Positions 61,058-64,000 of a stretch of DNA of 64,000 nt are shown in pieces (positions within the stretch are counted from its first letter, which is position 1; the number at the start of each line of letters is the position of its first letter). A model generated the notes under the pieces. It was given only the letters and a program-made list of their open reading frames with translations, had not been told where the DNA came from and made no database searches. The position numbers and the translations under genes were made by a program. Origin of the DNA: Massilia sp. Root418 (GTDB lineage: Bacteria > Pseudomonadota > Gammaproteobacteria > Burkholderiales > Burkholderiaceae_D). The DNA lies in NCBI RefSeq assembly GCF_001425265.1, contig NZ_LMEC01000020.1, positions 954,707 to 1,018,706 on the forward strand, in the 5' to 3' direction.

Positions 61058-61440
61058 TATGCGGATGCCCATTTTCCCTCGTAGATTGGATGGCCTTCGT
61101 CGATGTGCAGCGTAACACGCACGGGCAGTTTGCCGGACAGCGGCGCGAAATGCGCGTCCACCTGCGCCAGCAGCGTCCTGCCCACCCGCTCCACCAGCGC
61201 CGCGCTGCGCCCCGCCGTGATGCGCAGGTTCAGGTAGACGAACACCTTGTCCGGCGCGCCGTCCGCCACCGCATGGTGCGGCGCCGGATAGGCCAGCACG
61301 CGCGTGCCGTTCAGCGGGAAGATGGCGTGGCCGCCGTCGTCTTCCATCTGAACCAGGGTGCGCGCCAGGCGCGCGCATAGCTGCTGCATGTCGCTGTGCG
61401 CGTCCAGCGTGCCGCAATAATCGATGTGTAGGTGGGGCAT
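61057..61440 (-). CDS. 5-carboxymethyl-2-hydroxymuconate isomerase-like protein
   Basis: A 127-residue tautomerase-superfamily protein. After Met removal it starts with Pro (PHLHIDYCGTL), the general base of this family, and it ends HIDEGHPIYEGKWAS. The CHMI family acts in homoprotocatechuate breakdown, but no other genes of that pathway are present here, so the true substrate may differ. Confidence 0.75.
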   Translation of the reverse strand: MPHLHIDYCGTLDAHSDMQQLCARLARTLVQMEDDGGHAIFPLNGTRVLAYPAPHHAVADGAPDKVFVYLNLRITAGRSAALVERVGRTLLAQVDAHFAPLSGKLPVRVTLHIDEGHPIYEGKWASA

Positions 61441-61447
61441 GGCGCGC

Positions 61448-62440
61448 TCAGTTCCGGTTGGCGGTGGAGGTCCGCAAAATCAGCTGCGGCTCGATCCTGG
61501 TGTAGCGGTCGGTCGCTTTGCCGTCAATGATGGCCAGCAGTTTCTCCATGGCCGTGGCGCCCATGCGCTCGCTCTGCAGGTCCACGGTGGTGAGCGCCGG
61601 CGAGGCGTAATTGCCGAACTGGATATTGTCGAAGCCGGCCACCGACAGGTCGGCCGGCAGCCGGAAACCCAGCGTTTGCGCGGCCTTCATGAAGCCCAGC
61701 GCCATCAGGTCGTTGTAGCAGATCAGCGCGTCCGGATGCTCGGCGCCCAGCATGATGGACGAGCAGATGCGCTCGCCTTCCTGCGAGGACGGCGACGCGG
61801 TGTCGTATACCGCCAGCTCCAGGCCATGCGCTGCCAGGCATTCCTTCACGCCGCCGACGCGCTCCTCGTCGCGGCGCGAACGGGAAAAGCCGAGGTAGGC
61901 GAACTTGCGGTGCCCCTGGGAGACCAGGTGGCGCGCGAGCATGTAGGCGCCGCGATGGTCGTCGCTGGCCACGGTGGGCAGCTCCAGAGTCGGCAGGCGG
62001 CCGAAGAACACCAGCGGGCGGTCCATCTCCACCAGCCAGCGCAGCTCCGCTTCCTGCAGGCGCGAGAAGACGATCATGCCGTCCACCCGGCGGCTGAGCG
62101 CCTCCAGCAGCTGGCGTTCACGGTCCGGGTTTTCCTCCGTGTCCACCAGCAGCACGGTGTAGCCGTGCGCCTGGGCCACCCGGTTGGCGCCCTTGACGAT
62201 GCTGGTGAAATGGGGATTGGCGATGTCCAGCACGGACAGGCCGACGGTCTTGGTGCGGCCGGTGATCATGGACTGCGCCAGCGGATTGGAACGGTATCCC
62301 AGCTCCGCGATCACGCGCTTGATGGTTTCCTCCACCGGCGGCGAGAAGCGCTGCGCGCCGTTGACGAACTTGGACACGGTGGCGGTGGAGACGCCAGCGG
62401 CAGCGGCGACATCGCGAATGGTCGGAACACTTTTCTTCAT
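61448..62440 (-). CDS. LacI family transcriptional regulator
   Basis: A 330-residue repressor: HTH TIRDVAAAAGVSTATVSKFVNG with the hinge helix after it, then a periplasmic-binding-like sugar domain (VGLSVLDIANPHFTSIVKGAN, LSVAGFDNIQFGNYASPALTTVD). ATG at 62440 is chosen since it directly precedes the HTH. Its target may be the MFS gene at the window end or the genes downstream of it. Confidence 0.9.
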   Translation of the reverse strand: MKKSVPTIRDVAAAAGVSTATVSKFVNGAQRFSPPVEETIKRVIAELGYRSNPLAQSMITGRTKTVGLSVLDIANPHFTSIVKGANRVAQAHGYTVLLVDTEENPDRERQLLEALSRRVDGMIVFSRLQEAELRWLVEMDRPLVFFGRLPTLELPTVASDDHRGAYMLARHLVSQGHRKFAYLGFSRSRRDEERVGGVKECLAAHGLELAVYDTASPSSQEGERICSSIMLGAEHPDALICYNDLMALGFMKAAQTLGFRLPADLSVAGFDNIQFGNYASPALTTVDLQSERMGATAMEKLLAIIDGKATDRYTRIEPQLILRTSTANRN

Positions 62441-62521
62441 GAGGCGGTAGGCGCTATCTGCATGCACGTGAGGAGAGTGATCTTATCATGGCGAAATCGT
62501 TTATCTGCTAATCTTGCAGCC

Positions 62522-63391
62522 ATGATGATGAAGCTGAAGTTGGCCGCCGCCGCCGCTGCCGCCGCGCTGGCGATGTGGGGCGTGATGCAGCACAGCGCGC
62601 AACGGGCGCAGACCCGCGCCGCCGCGCCGCCGGCCCGTGCCGTGCCGCCTGCCCCCTCCTCCACGCTCGGCGGCAGCAGCTGGTTCAGCGCCGTGGGCGG
62701 CCCGCCGGCGGCCGAGGCGCCCGCCGAGCCGCTTCCGCTGGACCGGCAAGTCCGCCTGCTGGCGGCGACCGGCAAGCCGGAGGACAGTTTCCGCGCCTAC
62801 AACCTGATCGACGACTGTATGACCTTCCAGAGGCTGGGCACGCTGCCCTTCCTGCACTTCCCGGACAATACCGAGATGACCGCTGCGGAAAAGGCCGCCC
62901 AGGCCAGGCAGTGCGCCAGCCTGACCGAGCTGCACCGGCGCGCGCGCATCGACTACCTGGCGGCTGCCGCGAAAGCCGGCGTCGCGGGCGCGAACGTCGC
63001 GTTCATGGTGGCCGGCCCCTTCGGCGACCGGGATGCACTCACGACGCGGCCTGACGATCCGCTGGTGGTCGAGTGGAAGCAGCAGGCGCTGGCGCAGTTG
63101 ACCAGCGAGGCCATGAAGGGCGACATCGCCAGCCTGGACACGCTGTGGACCGGCCACCTGAGCGGCTGGATCGCCATCCCCAGGGACCCGGTGCTGGCCT
63201 ACACCTATCACGCCGCCCTGCAGCGCATCGACCACCAGCAGAATCCCGACATCACCGACGGCCCCTATAGCGGCAATATGTTCGCCTTCCTGAAGGACGG
63301 ACTCACGCCGCAACAGCTGGCCGCCGCCGACGCCCAGGCCGAGCGCATCGCGCAGAACTTCCGCCAGCGCCGGGAAGCGCAGCGCCAGTAG
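62522..63391 (+). CDS. Hypothetical exported protein
   Basis: A 289-residue protein with an N-terminal hydrophobic segment (LKLAAAAAAAALAMWGVM) and a Pro/Ala-rich linker. The rest is helical (AYNLIDDCMTFQRLGTLPFL, LTPQQLAAADAQAERIAQNF) with two cysteines (CMTF, QCAS) that could pair. No family recognised. ATG at 62522 is the first of three consecutive ATGs. Confidence 0.65.
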   Translation: MMMKLKLAAAAAAAALAMWGVMQHSAQRAQTRAAAPPARAVPPAPSSTLGGSSWFSAVGGPPAAEAPAEPLPLDRQVRLLAATGKPEDSFRAYNLIDDCMTFQRLGTLPFLHFPDNTEMTAAEKAAQARQCASLTELHRRARIDYLAAAAKAGVAGANVAFMVAGPFGDRDALTTRPDDPLVVEWKQQALAQLTSEAMKGDIASLDTLWTGHLSGWIAIPRDPVLAYTYHAALQRIDHQQNPDITDGPYSGNMFAFLKDGLTPQQLAAADAQAERIAQNFRQRREAQRQ

Positions 63392-63402
63392 GCACAACAA
63401 AA

Positions 63403-63438
63403 AGCCCAGCGTAAAGCGGTCTCGCTTCACGCTGGGCT
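63403..63438 (-). terminator. Rho-independent terminator of the MFS gene
   Basis: AGCCCAGCG...CGCTTCACGCTGGGCT forms a 16-base stem with one mismatch (63403-63418 and 63423-63438). On the minus strand the stem is followed by TTTTTGTTG, so it ends transcription of the MFS gene. It may also work for the plus-strand gene that ends at 63391. Confidence 0.85.
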
Positions 63439-63470
63439 CCGGACCACGGTCCGTTTTCAAGCCATCACAG

Positions 63471-64000
63471 TTACAGGTCGGTGATTTCCTTGTGCTTGGG
63501 CACCAGGGTCTTCATCACGCCCCACGCCGCCAGGTAGGCCAGTGCGCAGAAGGTGAACATGATCATGTAGCCGGTCTGGATCTGGCCCAGCGCGCCGTAG
63601 TAGTCGAACAGCCAGCCGCCCACCTTGGACACGGCCACGCCGCCCAGGCCGCCGGCCATGCCGCCGATGCCCACTACCGACGCCACCGATTTCTGGGGGA
63701 ACATGTCCGACACGGTGGTGAAGATATTGGCCGACCATGCCTGGTGCGCCGAGGCGCCCACGCCGATCAGCAGCACCGGCACCCAGAAGCTGATGTAGCC
63801 CAGCGGTTGCGCCAGCAGCACCACCAGCGGGAACAGCGCGATCACCAGCATGGCTTTCATGCGGCCGTCGTAGGCGTGCATGCCCTTGGCCATGAAGTAG
63901 GCCGGGAACCAGCCGCCGCCGATACTGCCCACCATGGTCATGCTGTAGAGCACGGCCAGCGGCACCACGATGTCTTCCTTGCCCATGCCGTACTGGACAG
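63471..64000 (-). CDS. MFS transporter, hexuronate/ACS type (partial, C-terminal part)
   Basis: The gene runs off the right edge of the window; about 176 codons are present. Helices include PLAVLYSMTMVGSIGGGWFPAY, and HQAWSANIFTTVSDMFPQKSVASVVGIGGMAGGLGG is characteristic of the anion:cation symporter (ExuT) group that imports hexuronates or related acids. A LacI regulator lies about 1 kb downstream on the same strand. Confidence 0.85.
   Translation of the reverse strand, partial: VQYGMGKEDIVVPLAVLYSMTMVGSIGGGWFPAYFMAKGMHAYDGRMKAMLVIALFPLVVLLAQPLGYISFWVPVLLIGVGASAHQAWSANIFTTVSDMFPQKSVASVVGIGGMAGGLGGVAVSKVGGWLFDYYGALGQIQTGYMIMFTFCALAYLAAWGVMKTLVPKHKEITDL

Overview
The window is a 64 kb stretch of a high-GC betaproteobacterial chromosome. 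Protein style, the dapC-dapD-pilU/dapE-prmB cluster and the ompR/envZ pair suggest the Oxalobacteraceae (Massilia/Duganella/Janthinobacterium type); this placement is inference from recognised families, not from a search. There are no rRNA, tRNA or CRISPR loci. Coding density is high, and most genes sit in short operons with ATGA-type stop/start overlaps.

Layout. 1-6061: end of a PLP enzyme gene, a DMT permease, RidA, a PLP aminotransferase, a REC-PAS-GGDEF diguanylate cyclase, a class II aldolase and a divergent Crp/Fnr regulator. 6062-8617: an accessory island, partly AT-richer than its surroundings, with a tandem repeat carrying DnaA-box-like sites, small broken ORFs, a likely immunity gene and a decayed type VI secretion vgrG. 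8618-14653: an operon for an alkylglycerone-phosphate-synthase-like flavoenzyme, a glycerol-3-phosphate dehydrogenase and an FGGY kinase, with a divergent AraC regulator. 14681-17964: small proteins and a cytochrome P450 gene broken by one in-frame stop. 18052-23818: two tandem M16 zinc proteases with signal peptides. 23884-24784: an FMN riboswitch and ribB. 24781-29659: MFS/LysR pair, then an MlaE-MlaD-lipoprotein set lacking an ATPase gene. 29787-38779: RhlE-type helicase, an M19-like dipeptidase, D-tartrate dehydratase with its LysR regulator, VOC proteins, a Mut7-C protein, a MerR-controlled membrane gene with a clear MerR-type promoter, and a DUF4153 membrane protein.

38920-48114 is a housekeeping block: dapC, dapD and dapE of the succinylase lysine/diaminopimelate branch, with pilU, an MFS gene and an ArsC-like gene between them, then prmB and an ABC-F ATPase. 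48188-51336 holds cheW and a coupled HDOD-CaiB-arfB chain. 51424-55203 is a tandem pair of FapA (DUF342) genes. 55925-59113 is ompR-envZ plus a second diguanylate cyclase. 59198-64000 holds small catabolic or unknown genes, a LacI regulator and the start-truncated end of a hexuronate-type MFS transporter.

A dispersed palindromic repeat (stem GGCGGGTTA/TAACCCGCC with a CTACG tail) occurs at six places in intergenic or gene-end positions and supplies the stop codons of two genes. The most notable features are the DnaA-box repeat next to the decayed vgrG island, the AGPS-like operon, the single-stop P450 pseudogene and this repeat family.
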